Shown in pieces: positions 44,537 to 55,057 of a stretch of DNA of 64,000 bases. The stretch is from NCBI GenBank assembly GCA_964017045.1, contig OZ024802.1, positions 14,188,760-14,252,759 on the forward strand, given 5' to 3'. Positions within the stretch are counted from its first letter, which is position 1. Each line of letters begins with the position of its first letter. Made by a program: the position numbers and the translations under genes. The notes beneath the pieces are model-generated. The model had not been told where the DNA came from. It worked only from the letters and a program-made list of their open reading frames with translations, and made no database searches. This stretch comes from Omphiscola glabra (taxonomy: Eukaryota; Mollusca; Gastropoda; Lymnaeidae).

Positions 44537-46495
44537 CAAAACCCGGATATCAGTTCATTATGCTAACTCCAACTCAAACGGCAACACACTGAACAAATGA
44601 GAGACAAGATGAGCTCCAAACTGAATGAAGATTTGTGTCGACGTACGCGACGACTTATAATAACCGCAAACCACCGCCATGATGGCTGAGCTTGTCTCAC
44701 CCTTCATCACAACAGGACTCCCCCCCCCCCCCGCCTTCCCGGGGTTGGTATGGGGTCCGGGATGATCTGGGAGCCTATACCACCATCACCATAGTACTGA
44801 AAACTGTGCTTAACTTGCTAAAATTGGCCTGGAAATGGCTGGTAGTCCCCCAGGAAATTGCGCGGTAGATTTGTGCAAAACGTCGTAGGATCGTTAGTCT
44901 CAAACCCAAGAGCTACTAATGGAGACCTATTTTACACGTCTCACCACTTTACCCTATTTTACACGTCTCACCACTTTTCCAATGGTAGTTTAAAATGTGA
45001 TCGCATCCCCCACCTCTCCCCGCTCACAAACCTTCTAAGACTTGTCGGTCGTATAATCACCGAAGTTTAACACTTACTTCCAAGATGTCTATTTTTAGAT
45101 ATCAAATATCACAATTTTAAACATATTTTTTTTTTTTAAATTCCCAGTACGCAATGTACAAATTACCTTATTACCATAGGTCCCCCCCGCCCCGCAACCA
45201 CTATCAAATAAAAAAATCAGTCTAGGTTTTCTTGTAATGTGTCAAGTTTAAACATCTGATTACAAACAAATTAACAACAAAAAGCCTGCTATTTGTTTGC
45301 TGTTAAATTTATGAACAGTTTATTTTAGGTCAGTATTCTTTGACCCTGGCTCGTGCTAGGCGTGACCCCAGGCATTTGAATACTTCTCTCCTCTGTCCAT
45401 CCGGGCACACGGGATCAATTCTGCACAGAAAGCTTTGAACCGCCTCGTTGACAACATTTCATTTTGACGTATTTCCCCGGTCCCTCATTCTCTTGTCTTT
45501 TGTTTCTTCCTTTTGGAAAATCTTTCTTTTCTTTTTTTTTCCGGACCCGTGTGTTTGCTCTGTCATCTCAGCAGACGATCTCCACCGGTGGCGCCATATT
45601 TGCCCTAAGTGAGGCAACCCCTACCTCTGATCATGGCTCATCATCTAGCTAAAAGACAACAATAAAAACATGGATTGGTGAAGACTGGTAGATTTTTATA
45701 CGACTCAAAATTGTTTATGAATTCAGATAGTTTGACGAAACAAATTATTAGCATTTAGTGTCATTACGAAAACAACAACAACAACAAACAAACCAATAGA
45801 CAAACAAACAAGTAGCCTAACCACCATCTGATTAAAAAAATTATAATTTTAGAATTTAAGAAACAAAGAAAAACCATAAAAAGAATCGAAACAAAATATG
45901 AAGAAAGACGGAGTGGAGTAAAAAGGAAGTGTTAAGTTGAGATGAAACTTGAAACTTGGAAGGTTTCGGGGTCTCTTGTTATCGTGAGCGAGCCGCACCA
46001 GAGGGATCGAAAGGTTGAGGGCACTAGACGAGAAGGAAACTTGTTCACTGGAGCCCAAGGAATATGTCCGCATGGACACTTCAGACTTTCAACCAGTAAT
46101 AATAGCTTTGCTTGTCAATCAGTTTCTTTTTTTTTCCCGCCAGCTCCGAAATTGACCGGTGGGCGGGGCTAAAAAATGGGATGGGCGACCACGCCTCTGG
46201 TCGATGTCGTGGGCGTGTAGCGATGGGAATCGATGGGCCAATGGGGAGGGGTGTTACAAAAGTGAAGATAGGGCGTGTGTGTTGGAATGGATGAAGGGGG
46301 TGGGGGTCGATGATAAGGGGGTGGGGGGTCACGAGCAACAAGATATAGATTTATTGGTGACTATCTTAGACCAAGATAGAAGGAAGGACAGACAAGATGA
46401 AGGGACCGACTTGGTCGTAAATTGAGTTTTAAAACGTCAAGTCTATGAAAGAAAATAACAAATTAACACTGTAACGTTGCGGGGCTGGACAATAA
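44537..46495. other. 2 kb of mostly unique sequence
   Basis: A 25-bp unit (TTTTACACGTCTCACCACTT) is duplicated at 44930-44979. A C run lies at 44718-44731. G-rich DNA lies at 46150-46330. Short frames on both strands lack domains, so no gene is called. Confidence 0.5.
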
Positions 46496-46640
46496 GACAA
46501 TGGATATAAGGCCATTAATATAATGCCGGGAATATATTTCAAGAATATAATAATGCCGGAATATAAGGCCGGGAATATAAGGCCGAGAATAAAAGGCCGG
46601 TAATATAAGGCCGGGAAGATACGGCCGGCCATATAATGCC
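46496..46640. repeat. ~15-bp GGAATATAAGGCCG minisatellite, block 1
   Basis: About 9 degenerate units of GGAATATAAGGCCG with AATGCC variants. Confidence 0.88.
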
Positions 46641-46789
46641 GGGAAAACAGACTTGTTTACCCTCAAACTCTTAAAATCGTACAGTATCATCTCAAAATCG
46701 TTCAATACATTATCTTAATAGTAACAATTCAACATACAGTAGATACACCTCAAAGTCGTAGATTGTACGCCAAAATCGTGAGAGGAAAC
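46641..46789. repeat. Degenerate CTCAAAATCGT repeats between two related blocks
   Basis: Four dispersed CTCAAA...TCGT words (46670, 46691, 46750, 46771) suggest a decayed ~20-35-bp repeat. Confidence 0.5.
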
Positions 46790-47012
46790 AGGTCTGGGAA
46801 TATAAACATAAGGCCAGGAATATAAGGCCGGGAATATAAATATAAGACCAGGAATATATATAAGGCCGGGAATATAATTCCGGGAATATAAGTCCGGGAA
46901 TATGAGGCCGGAAATATAAGGCTGGGAATATGAGGCCGGGAATATAAGCCCGGGAATATAAGGCCGGGAAGTTATGGCCGGGAATATAAGGCCGGGAATA
47001 TGAGGCCCGTGA
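46790..47012. repeat. ~15-bp GGAATATAAGGCCG minisatellite, block 2
   Basis: About 15 units of the same family as 46496-46640. The GGCCGG words are self-complementary. The two blocks are in the same orientation. Confidence 0.9.
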
Positions 47013-47069
47013 AGATGGCCTACATACAATATTATAACGTTTCGCCCAGCTGTCTACTGACATTACTGA

Positions 47070-47343
47070 GACTGTCTTAAGGAAGGTATATAGTATATAC
47101 GTGTTAAAGACTGTCTTAAGGAAGATATATAGTATATACGTGTTAAAGACTGTCTTAAGGAAGGTATATAGTATATACGTGTTAAAGACTGTCTTAAGGA
47201 AGGTATATAGTATATACGTGTTAAAGACTGTCTTAAGGAAGGTATATAGTATATACGTGTTAAAGACTGTCTTAAGGAAGGTATATAGTATATACGTGTT
47301 AAAGACTGTCTTAAGGAAGGTATATAGTATATACGCGTTAAAT
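47070..47343. repeat. 39-bp minisatellite, 7 copies
   Basis: Unit words are GACTGTCTTAAGGAAGGTAT and ATAGTATATACGTGTTAAA. Nearly identical copies. Long shadow frames on both strands come from the period. Confidence 0.95.
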
Positions 47344-47507
47344 AAATATAACAATAACTTTAATTGTCACTGTTTCTTTGATGCTAGAGATCACAGTTGT
47401 CAGTTATAGATTACAAGAATCTACGGAGTGTTTTAAAAAAAAATGTTAATGAATAGAAAAATCGTATTTAAAAAAGAGGTTTAGTGACGCTCATTCTTAA
47501 TTTCACT

Positions 47508-47772
47508 GACAACATACATGGCAGATCTGACAACATACATGCTGACTGCGTTATTACTTTGGCAGATCGGACAACATACATGTTGATTGCGTTGTTACTT
47601 TGGCAGATCGGACAACATACATGCTGATTGCGCTATTACTTTGGCAGATCGGACAACATAAATGCTGATTGCGCTATTACTTTGGCAGATCGGACAACAT
47701 ACATGCTGATTGCGCTATTACTTTGGCAGATCGGACAACATACATGCTAAATGTGCTGTTACTTTGGCAGAC
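47508..47772. repeat. 41-bp minisatellite, about 6 copies
   Basis: Unit words are GACAACATACATGCTGATTG and CGCTATTACTTTGGCAGATC. Confidence 0.93.
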
Positions 47773-47828
47773 CATGAGTTGCAAGGTAACAATGATATAA
47801 CTTAGGCTGAGGATGTTCCTGAGTTTAA

Positions 47829-48003
47829 TGAGACTGAGTGAATGGCTCTGAGTGAATGGCGCTGAGACTGAACGAATGGCTCTGATACTGAAGTAATGGC
47901 TCTGAGACTGAGTGAATGGCTATGAGATTGGGTGAATGGCGCTGAGACTGAGTGAATGGCTCTGAGACTGAGTGAAGTGCTCTGAGACTGAGTGAATGGC
48001 TCG
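47829..48003. repeat. 20-bp minisatellite, about 9 copies
   Basis: Unit GAGACTGAGTGAATGGCTCT. Some copies are shortened, and GGCGCT/GGCTCT alternate. Confidence 0.92.
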
Positions 48004-48349
48004 ATGACTTCATATTTAGCATTTGACTAATAGGTCAAACATGGATATGTCAGTGAAGTGAATGGGATATGATAAACAAGGCTGCAGGTTCAGAAGATGA
48101 AGTAACTTTTTTAAAAGGAAGCGAAAGTCAACAGCAATGAGTCAATCAAATGGATCTCAAACGAATTTCAGAGTCAGCTATTTCGGCCACTTATTGCAGC
48201 CAGCAATACCGATAAGTATCATTATTATTAGCAACCAGACAACGATTTGGCTTTTTGTATAATGAAACACGTGGCCCCGATACTCTCTTCTTTCCAATGT
48301 GTACCAATAACCGTAACCTTAACAGCTATTATAAAGGTAGGGTTAGGAT
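48004..48349. other. Unique spacer
   Basis: Nothing recognised. Confidence 0.45.
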
Positions 48350-48462
48350 TAGATAACTTATTTTCGTTGCTACCTCATAACTGTAGAGTACATGTGTTTT
48401 CCGAAGGTCTGGGGCCACTCATGTGAGAGGGTAATTCGATCACTACAGGCTGAGAACCGCTG
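48350..48462. mobile_element. SPIN-like hAT MITE, copy 3, truncated
   Basis: Only the right part is left: ATTTTCGTTGCTACCTCATAA (48358 onward) through CATGTGTTTTCCGAAGGTCT to the terminal GCTGAGAACCGCTG at 48462. The left terminal repeat is missing, so no target duplication can be scored. More diverged than the other two copies. Confidence 0.7.
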
Positions 48463-48639
48463 CTCAAAACTTATGTCTCACACTAACAATTTAATAACTT
48501 AATAACGCATCTAAAATTGTACAAATTAAATTATCAACGGAGAAGCTGTATTTTTGTGCTTGTTTTAGCATATAGCAAACCCCATCATAAATATAAGTTT
48601 GACCTCTACTAGACCTCATCGATAGGATGGACCTTAATG

Positions 48640-48700
48640 ACTAATATGTTAAGCATGATTGCTTGTCAGGGACGGCTAGGGTTCGACTCCTGGTTGAGAC
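48640..48700 (+). other. tRNA-like B-box, possible SINE head fragment
   Basis: GGTTCGACTCC at 48680-48690 fits the RNA polymerase III B-box consensus. A weak A-box-like stretch could lie upstream (around 48648-48662). The T-stem pairs only imperfectly and no cloverleaf can be drawn, so this is at best a decayed tRNA-derived SINE. Confidence 0.3.
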
Positions 48701-49271
48701 AACTTTTCTTACAGTGTCTCGCTTTGTTTTTTTATTATTTTATTTAAATATATTTTGTAGTGAATGTATTTTATTTATAAACATTTTATACAAAGGCGTA
48801 TATAGAACTGTAAACAAAATTTTAAACATTTTATACAAATTAAATCACCATGCTGTTATATTATATACCGTAAGTTTTGAATTGTATCCGAGTTCATTTG
48901 ATTGATCCCATTGTTTTAAAGAGCCCGTCGTTACGCTTTGGATATCCGATCAGTGAAAATATTTTTAAGATTATTTCATTTCCTCTCTTGTCGAAAATGT
49001 GTGCAGCCGTCACGAAAACACTACGTTATACTTATACAGAGGGGAAGAGCATAACTATTTGAGAACATTACTGGAATGTAGTGATTGCTATAGCCTTGGA
49101 AGTTTTCGTAAAAAAAGGGGGGGGGGGATTTAATATACTTGAACGAGATGTTACAATTTGAGAACAAGATAGATGTGCGCCCCCCCCCCCCCCCCCCAAC
49201 CCAACCAAAGTACTTAATCAAGTTGATATAAATAGCGTTCAGGCAGTAGAAACATATCTAAATAAAAAGAT
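48701..49271. other. AT-rich unique sequence with poly-G and poly-C
   Basis: Contains a G run (about 49119-49128) and a run of 19 C (49179-49197). Frames at 48663-49062 have no recognisable domain. Confidence 0.45.
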
Positions 49272-49359
49272 AAAGAACAGTAGTAATGTATATGCAAGGG
49301 AGACATGGTCACGGTCATCAATATACATCACCATCATAAGAATAGTAGTAATGTATATG
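49272..49359. repeat. 61-bp-type minisatellite, left part, split by a LINE
   Basis: Units containing AAGAACAGTAGTAATGTATA and GACATGGTCACGGTCAT. The array resumes at 50405 beyond the inserted retrotransposon. Confidence 0.88.
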
Positions 49360-50404
49360 AGCCAGTCATTCGCGGATGACACGCAGCTATAGATGCAAGC
49401 ATACACATTCCCTCTCTTGTCGATTCCGCTGTCCGGACTTTGCGTGAGAGCATTGATGATGTCAAGTCTTGGATGACACTCAGCAAGTTGAAGCTAAATG
49501 ATGACAAAACGATGAAGCACTCCTTATTCACGATAACAAATTATCCTCTCACTCAGCTCTCCCCCACCCCATTTCAAGTAGGTAACTCCGACATACAGTT
49601 TACATCATCCGCTAGGAATCTTGGTTATATTCTGTCTAACAACACGTCTCTTGATAATCGTATCTCTCACATTTGTCACTCTGCATACACCGCTATCCAT
49701 CAGATCAGCTCCACCCGCCACTGCCTCACAGCTAGCGCAACAAAAACCCTAGTCTATGCTCTTGTTCTCTCTCGTCTTGACTACTGCAACTATCTTTGGT
49801 CAGGTTCACCAAAACACTTAAAAAAGGTTCAAAACTCATCTACTAGGCCAGTTCTAAAGGTAAAAACTACTTCATTCACTTCATTGGCTCCCTGTACAAG
49901 CACGGATTGACTACAAACACTTTATACTCTGCAACAATTTTTTCTCGAATTCATGACCTTCCAATATATAACCGAACTTCTCTCTGTCTATTCACCCCGA
50001 CAGCTTCGCTCCTCCGCAGACGGGGGTATTCTTTCTGTCCCCAAGACCCGCAAAAAAAACATGCGGTGAACGATCTTTCTATTTCTGTGCCCCCAAACAA
50101 TGGAATGCTCTTCCACTACACACCCACAATATACCGACCATTAAAGCCTTCAAAACTGCACTCAAAATACATCTCTTTAAACTCTACTATCGTGACTGAT
50201 AAACGATGCTGCTGGGTGCCGTCCATTGCTTGACATGTAAATAGGTATATTGAATGGTTGGAGTGAATATGCGTTTGTTTTGTGTTATTTAATTAATGTA
50301 TGTTAATTTTTAAGTTCATGATTATGTTTGTTAAATTGTAAATCGTGGTGAGCCCAGCCCAAGGCTGGGGTACCACACAATATAAAACTACTATTAATAA
50401 TAAT
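49360..50404 (+). mobile_element. 5'-truncated CR1/L2-like LINE inserted in a minisatellite
   Basis: About 1.05 kb comprising the end of the RT domain, the ORF2 C-terminus, a 3' UTR and an (AAT)n tail (ACTATTAATAATAATAATA). Minisatellite units of the same family lie immediately on both sides (49272-49359 and 50405-50597), so the insertion point is inside the repeat. Start and end coordinates are good to about 10 bp. Any target duplication is short and merges with the TATAT-type repeat sequence. Confidence 0.88.
49369..50199 (+). pseudogene. Reverse transcriptase relic (CR1/L2 clade)
   Basis: Reads FADDTQ (the catalytic F/YADD box, about 49369-49386), then in another frame SLVDSAVRTLRESIDDVKSW, LKLNDDKT, ARNLGYIL, RLDYCNYLWSGSP and KVQN. 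In a third register it continues with HWLPVQARIDYK (49882 onward) and finally KAFKTALKIHLFKLYYRD with TGA at 50197-50199. These blocks occur in this order in CR1/L2/Jockey ORF2. At least two frameshifts and internal stops separate them, and the whole N-terminal endonuclease and fingers region is absent, so it is dead. Confidence 0.9.
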
Positions 50405-50597
50405 AATATACAAGGAAGACATGGCCACGGTCATATACACCACTTTCATAAGAAAAATAGTAATGTATATGCAAGAGAGACATGGTCACGGTCATATACA
50501 TCACTTTCATAAGAACAGTAGTAATGTCTATGCAAGAAAGACATGGTCACGGTCATCAATATATACATCACCATCATAAGAACAGTAGTAATGTATG
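50405..50597. repeat. 61-bp-type minisatellite, right part
   Basis: Three units of about 60-65 bp continuing the array at 49272-49359. Words AAGAACAGTAGTAATGT and ACATGGTCACGGTCAT recur. Confidence 0.9.
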
Positions 50598-50958
50598 GGG
50601 CACTTGGTCACTCACCGAGAAAGCCCATAATCCCCTCAATGCATGGGAGAGGAAAATCCTCAGAAAAAATGTACGGTCCATTGTTGGATATTGATGGATG
50701 GAGAATTCGTTCAAACCGAAAGACATAATATATATCAATTGTTTGAGAAACCATTCAAAGTGGAGGCAATTAAAAGGGGCACTCTGGACATTACCCTCTG
50801 ACGGAGAAATGACCGACTAAAGTGATCCACAGAAGCCAAGAGGCAGACTGTTCACCGCCCAAACAAGACTCAGATGGGTTGAAGTTGTAGAGACGGGTTT
50901 ACATGAGCTGGGGGTCCGCGCACGGAATCGAAAAGCCATGGATCTGTGTCCCCACTGA
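50597..50958 (+). pseudogene. C-terminal relic of a second non-LTR reverse transcriptase
   Basis: Pieces in order: WSLTEKAHNPLNAWERKILR (about 50606), then GWRIRSNR (about 50698), then RLRWVEVVETGLHELGVRAR and NRKAMD, ending at TGA 50956-50958. This is the familiar tail pattern of RTE-like retrotransposon proteins (YGAETWxLTK...ERKILRKIYGP...WRIRxNxEL...GRPRLRWxDxVE.DL..LG). Frameshifts and stops interrupt it. Near the start, GGGGCACTTGG looks like the usual sequence minus four bases. A GATGATGATAAT tail follows. Confidence 0.82.
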
Positions 50959-52402
50959 TGATGATAATATAATTTATTATTTGGCGGTACATTTAAAAAA
51001 TAATTTTGAGTTTTCGGTGCAAGATAAGATGTGATGATTTAAACCTGGCGCTCTTGTCTTTACCTGAGATATAAGATGAAGATGACTCTAGCCGGCGCCG
51101 TCAAATCTGCATTTTGCCAGTTAGTTCAATATAAAGGAGCGGGAAAAAAACGTGATTAATATTCATAGAGCTCTATGAACCATGATTAATTGAGGGCAAA
51201 AATACAAAGGGAAGTAACATATGTTTTTCGTATTTGTATCTCAATTTTCGTAAGTTATCTCCCTCTGGAGGTATTTGCAATATTAAGGAAAAAATATTCA
51301 TAACTTTTAGCAACTCTATTTAATATATATATGAATATATGTATGTATGGCATCTTTCCGTCTACAAGAGACGATAGATTTATCTTCTCTGATTGCAGCT
51401 CTTGGTATATATATATAGTGGCTTAAAGTGATGAATATATATAGATAAATCTCAATGTGGGTTTGTTTGGTGGTTATAAACTCATAAGTTACTGGACCTA
51501 GAGGGTTAAACATATTCAAAGGTGTTCTATATTTAAATGCAATCCGAAAAACCCACACACTCCGAAGAGTGCAACACTATCCATAATCCCCACAATTCGA
51601 GAACCCTCCAGTCCAGTCCCAACAAATCTGTCAGGAACCGAAATATACCAGCACTCAGGTATTTCGTCAACTACCCTGCAGTGCCCCCCCCCCCCCCCAC
51701 TGCCATTTCACCCACGACGGAATCAATAAACCGTGACGTTCAGTGCAGAACACGCTGTGTATGTCATTACTGACCTAGAATTCGCCTCCTGGTGTTTGTC
51801 TCACATATTTGTCTTAGACTCTCAGATTCTACCAGCTGTTCACGCATGACTTGACTCTGAACCACTTCTGTTTTATTTGTCTGGGCCCACTTGGTTATGA
51901 AGCAATGAATTCAATTCTAATCATGCCATCTTTAAAAAAAAAACACAAAATTTTTTTTTAAAAATCTATTTATACAGGGGTTCTCATGTTGGAGATAATG
52001 GCTTAAAATATCCCCCAACCCCTTTTTTCCAATTCATTTTAAGAAATCAAGGAATCATTTTTTAGGGGCCGTGCCTTGAATCGATTTTCATCGGTGCCAT
52101 TTTTTTTCATAAGGCGGCCAGTTTCCACTATCACATCTTGGTTAACCCTCATACTCATTGAAATTGTAAGCAACGTGGACACGTTCACGAAGATTTTCCC
52201 CATAGCAAATCGATCTGTTCATTCCAACAAACGTAAAAAGTTTGAAATTTGAGAGTATTGCTGACTCTCATATGTATATTATGCATTTAAAAATTACCTC
52301 ATTATAGAAAAGAAACATTTCTCTCTCTCTCTCTCCCCCCCCCCCCCCCCCCAAGTTAGATGTCAGAGACATTGAGACACAATCCGATGTGCAGCATAAC
52401 AT
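50959..52402. other. 1.4 kb of unique sequence
   Basis: Contains TA-rich runs (51320-51345, 51405-51445), C runs at 51684-51698 and 52336-52353, a CT microsatellite at 52320-52335 and the palindrome listed separately. No gene recognised. Confidence 0.45.
51153..51190. other. 18-bp perfect palindrome between direct repeats
   Basis: TTCATAGAGCTCTATGAA (51162-51179) is perfectly self-complementary. TGATTAAT flanks it at 51153-51160 and 51183-51190 in the same orientation; TAAT/ATTA is the homeodomain core. No function can be assigned. Confidence 0.6.
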
Positions 52403-52496
52403 GAACACAATTATTATTGCTACTGACATGACACAATTATTGCTACCGACATGACACAATTATTGCTACTGACATGACACAATTATTGCTACTGAC
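52403..52496. repeat. 23-bp minisatellite, about 4 copies
   Basis: Unit core ACACAATTATTGCTACTGAC plus ATG; the first copy has an extra ATT. Confidence 0.92.
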
Positions 52497-52869
52497 CACG
52501 CAGCTATAGAAATAATTAAGAAATAAAAGAACCACCCTGCTTGACCTTGACCTAAGTTATGTGCAGTGGGGATACCAAAAACAAATGGGAAGAGAACCCT
52601 TGAAAAATTGCGGGAAGCACTACGCCATGAACCATTACAATACTGTGCTCTAGGAGTTGGTTCATTTTCTCTTTATCACTGGTTATCACCGACAAAGGTG
52701 TAGGTAATGGTAGGTTGAGACCCGCTGAATGGGAGCACTTGATCCACGACATCGTGAACTGGCTGCATCACTTGTAGAGGGTGCCGAGCCAAGCATGTCG
52801 GTAAATGTGGTGTTATACATGCGCCGGATTGAATGACTTATAGAATTGACTGTTACACCCTGTATAGTG
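52497..52869. other. Unique spacer
   Basis: Nothing recognised. Confidence 0.45.
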
Positions 52870-53215
52870 GGGCCCTGGGTGGAGGGAGGTTTCTTGATGG
52901 TGCGATGTGGTCCCGCGGATGTAGTTTAGGTCTGTGGGTGTGGTATGTGTCTGTCGATGTGGTGTGGGACTTTCGTTATGGAGTGGGTCTTCGGGGGTTG
53001 TGTGGGTCTGTGCGTGTGGGTCTTGAGTTTCGGTGTGGGTCTGTGGGTTTTCTGTGGGTTTATGGTTATGTTCTGTTTCCTTGGGTGTGGTGGGAGTCTG
53101 TGGGTGTAATGTGGGACTTTGGTTGCGCTGTGGGTCTGTTTGTGTTGTGGGGGTCTGTGGATGTTGTGGGGGTCTGTGGGTGTTGTGGGGGTCTGTGGGT
53201 GTAGTTTGAGTCTGG
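52870..53215. repeat. G/T-rich degenerate minisatellite
   Basis: Recurring GTGTGGGTCTGTGGGT words, sharpening into an 18-bp GGTCTGTGGGTGTTGTGG unit at about 53145-53205. Strong strand asymmetry (G and T on plus). Confidence 0.82.
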
Positions 53216-53237
53216 ACGTATAGGTGGATACGCGGGA

Positions 53238-53378
53238 CACGACACTGAAGAATTTCTGTACATTACTCTGAAGATCTTCTGGGCATGAAACAGAAGATCT
53301 TCTGGACATGATACTGAAGATCTTCTGGGCATGAAACAGAAGACCTTCTGGACATGATACTGAAGATCTTCTGGAAAT
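53238..53378. repeat. 23-bp minisatellite, 6 copies as dimers
   Basis: Unit core GAAGATCTTCTGGACATGAT. Two variants (GGGCATGAAACA and GGACATGATACT) alternate, giving a 46-bp period. Each unit contains the palindrome GAAGATCTTC. Confidence 0.93.
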
Positions 53379-54522
53379 GCCAATGGGGCACTTACAAAAA
53401 ATTATAATATTACACATATTTTCATTTGATCATTTGAAAAATATTAACGTTATACCCATGATGCCTTAAAAATATCCCCAGTTTTAAGTTATCAATGCTA
53501 GTACTTTGCTTGGCCATGTCGCAATCTTCAAATAACCGCCCTTTAGGCAAATACAAGCACACATCATTTAAGAATGGCCGATACAATAACCATTCAACGA
53601 CTTAGATCTTGGTTACCTTGAATATGAAGGATGAGAGAACTATACATCATTACATAGAGTCTGTAAATAGGACAGATTCTCCAATGAAAGCAAGCGACTC
53701 TATTTAAATGCTCTCACCCCACCCCTTTTTTCCCCCTCGATCCTATACACACACACCCCTTCCCCTTTTTTTTTCTAGCCCCGGCAATAAGAGTTATTCC
53801 ACACATAAGTAGTTATGTCAAGCTTTGTACAGAAATCTTTTTGAAATTATCAATAGATCACATTTCTATTAACTCTTGGCCCATGACACAATGCGCTTCT
53901 TTCGCGTGACACGCTCAGCTCGTGATTTCGTTTACCGAAAGGCCCTCGCCCTGAGGCTCGGGTGGTGAACAAGAATTATTCGAGTTAAGGTGACGCGCTG
54001 TGTCGCATATAAATGCGCAATCAAGTTTTTCTAAGGAGTTTGTTTTGAGAGTAGGAAATTTCCAAGCATTCCTAATCATGGTACGGATCGTCTCACAGAC
54101 AGCGATAAAAAAGTTTTCTTTCTACTCAACGACGCTATTACTGACCAATAGATTATTGTTAAAGACATTGAATATACATATCAAGGAGCGAAAAAACAAT
54201 CAAAGGAGGGGGGCGGGGGCGGGGCAAAAGGGTGCCACCGCCCGGTCGCCAGCTTCAAAAGAGTACAAATATCGTAAGTTTGCTGAAAAAAATATGTGTA
54301 ATGAAACATCACATATACTTTCTGAGACGAAATCTCCGAAATTCAGACGTTGCCCTGGGTGCTGGGTAAGATTACGACGCCCCCCGATGAAGATCTGTCG
54401 CAGTTTTTCATGCTTTCAAGCTGTTTTTCACATTAAAAAAAATTATTTCACGTGTAATCCATTTTTTGGTTGTTAGATTCTGGTGGTTCACATTAAGCCG
54501 TTCTCAAACGCCGCTGTGAATG
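53379..54522. other. Unique sequence leading to a 42-A tract
   Basis: A plus-strand frame of about 158 codons at 54000-54476 has no in-frame ATG at its nominal start (it begins GTG), and no domain is recognised. Its stop lies about 45 bp before the poly-A. A retrocopy is conceivable, but no source gene can be named. Confidence 0.4.

Positions 54523-54564
<42 letters not shown>
54523..54564. repeat. Poly-A tract (42)
   Basis: Forty-two uninterrupted A. It could be a retroposition tail or an expanded homopolymer. Confidence 0.97.
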
Positions 54565-54567
<3 letters not shown>

Positions 54568-54614
54568 GTTCATAAAATTTGAAAAGCTGCGCGAAACATG
54601 AGGCTTTCAGTTCC

Positions 54615-54740
54615 TGTTGCGACATCATCATCATCATCATCATCAGGTCCCGTAGTCCTTCGACCGTTGGGGCGCCACAGATGACATGTACACTATTCTT
54701 CTCCATTCCTCTCAGTCTTCTGCCCTACGCATAGCGACAT
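54615..54740 (-). mobile_element. Probable LINE 3' end with (GAT)n tail, minus strand
   Basis: On the minus strand, sequence reading VHVICGAPTVEGLRD runs straight into (GAT)n (plus strand CATCATCATCATCATCATC at about 54623-54644). A short hydrophilic coding tail running into a GAT microsatellite fits RTE-type LINE 3' ends, but the fragment is too short for a firm call. Confidence 0.45.
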
Positions 54741-55057
54741 AGACCACACCATATTATTGCTGGACGCCAGCCCCCATCACTCTATAGTATAGGGAATGAA
54801 CATCTACCCACTCGATCAAGAATTGTGTAGGTAGATTCAAAGGCCGCCTCCCCCGCCCCCCCTCCCCCCCCCCCCCCAGATGTTCAAGTTCGCTGATTTA
54901 ATACAATGTTATAGGTGACGTATGGAGTCAATGAAACAGATCTTGTTACTAATTTATTTTCCAAAAATTACACGATAACGCGTAGACAATATCAGGCCAA
55001 GCAATGTGTGAAGTCTGTGAGAAAACTGTTAAACATTTTCCATGACATTCTTGTCAC
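54741..55057. other. Unique spacer with C-rich tract
   Basis: C-rich at about 54848-54878. Nothing else recognised. Confidence 0.45.

Noticed and set aside
48640..48700. Functional tRNA gene
   Set aside because: A B-box is present, but the arms do not form a cloverleaf.
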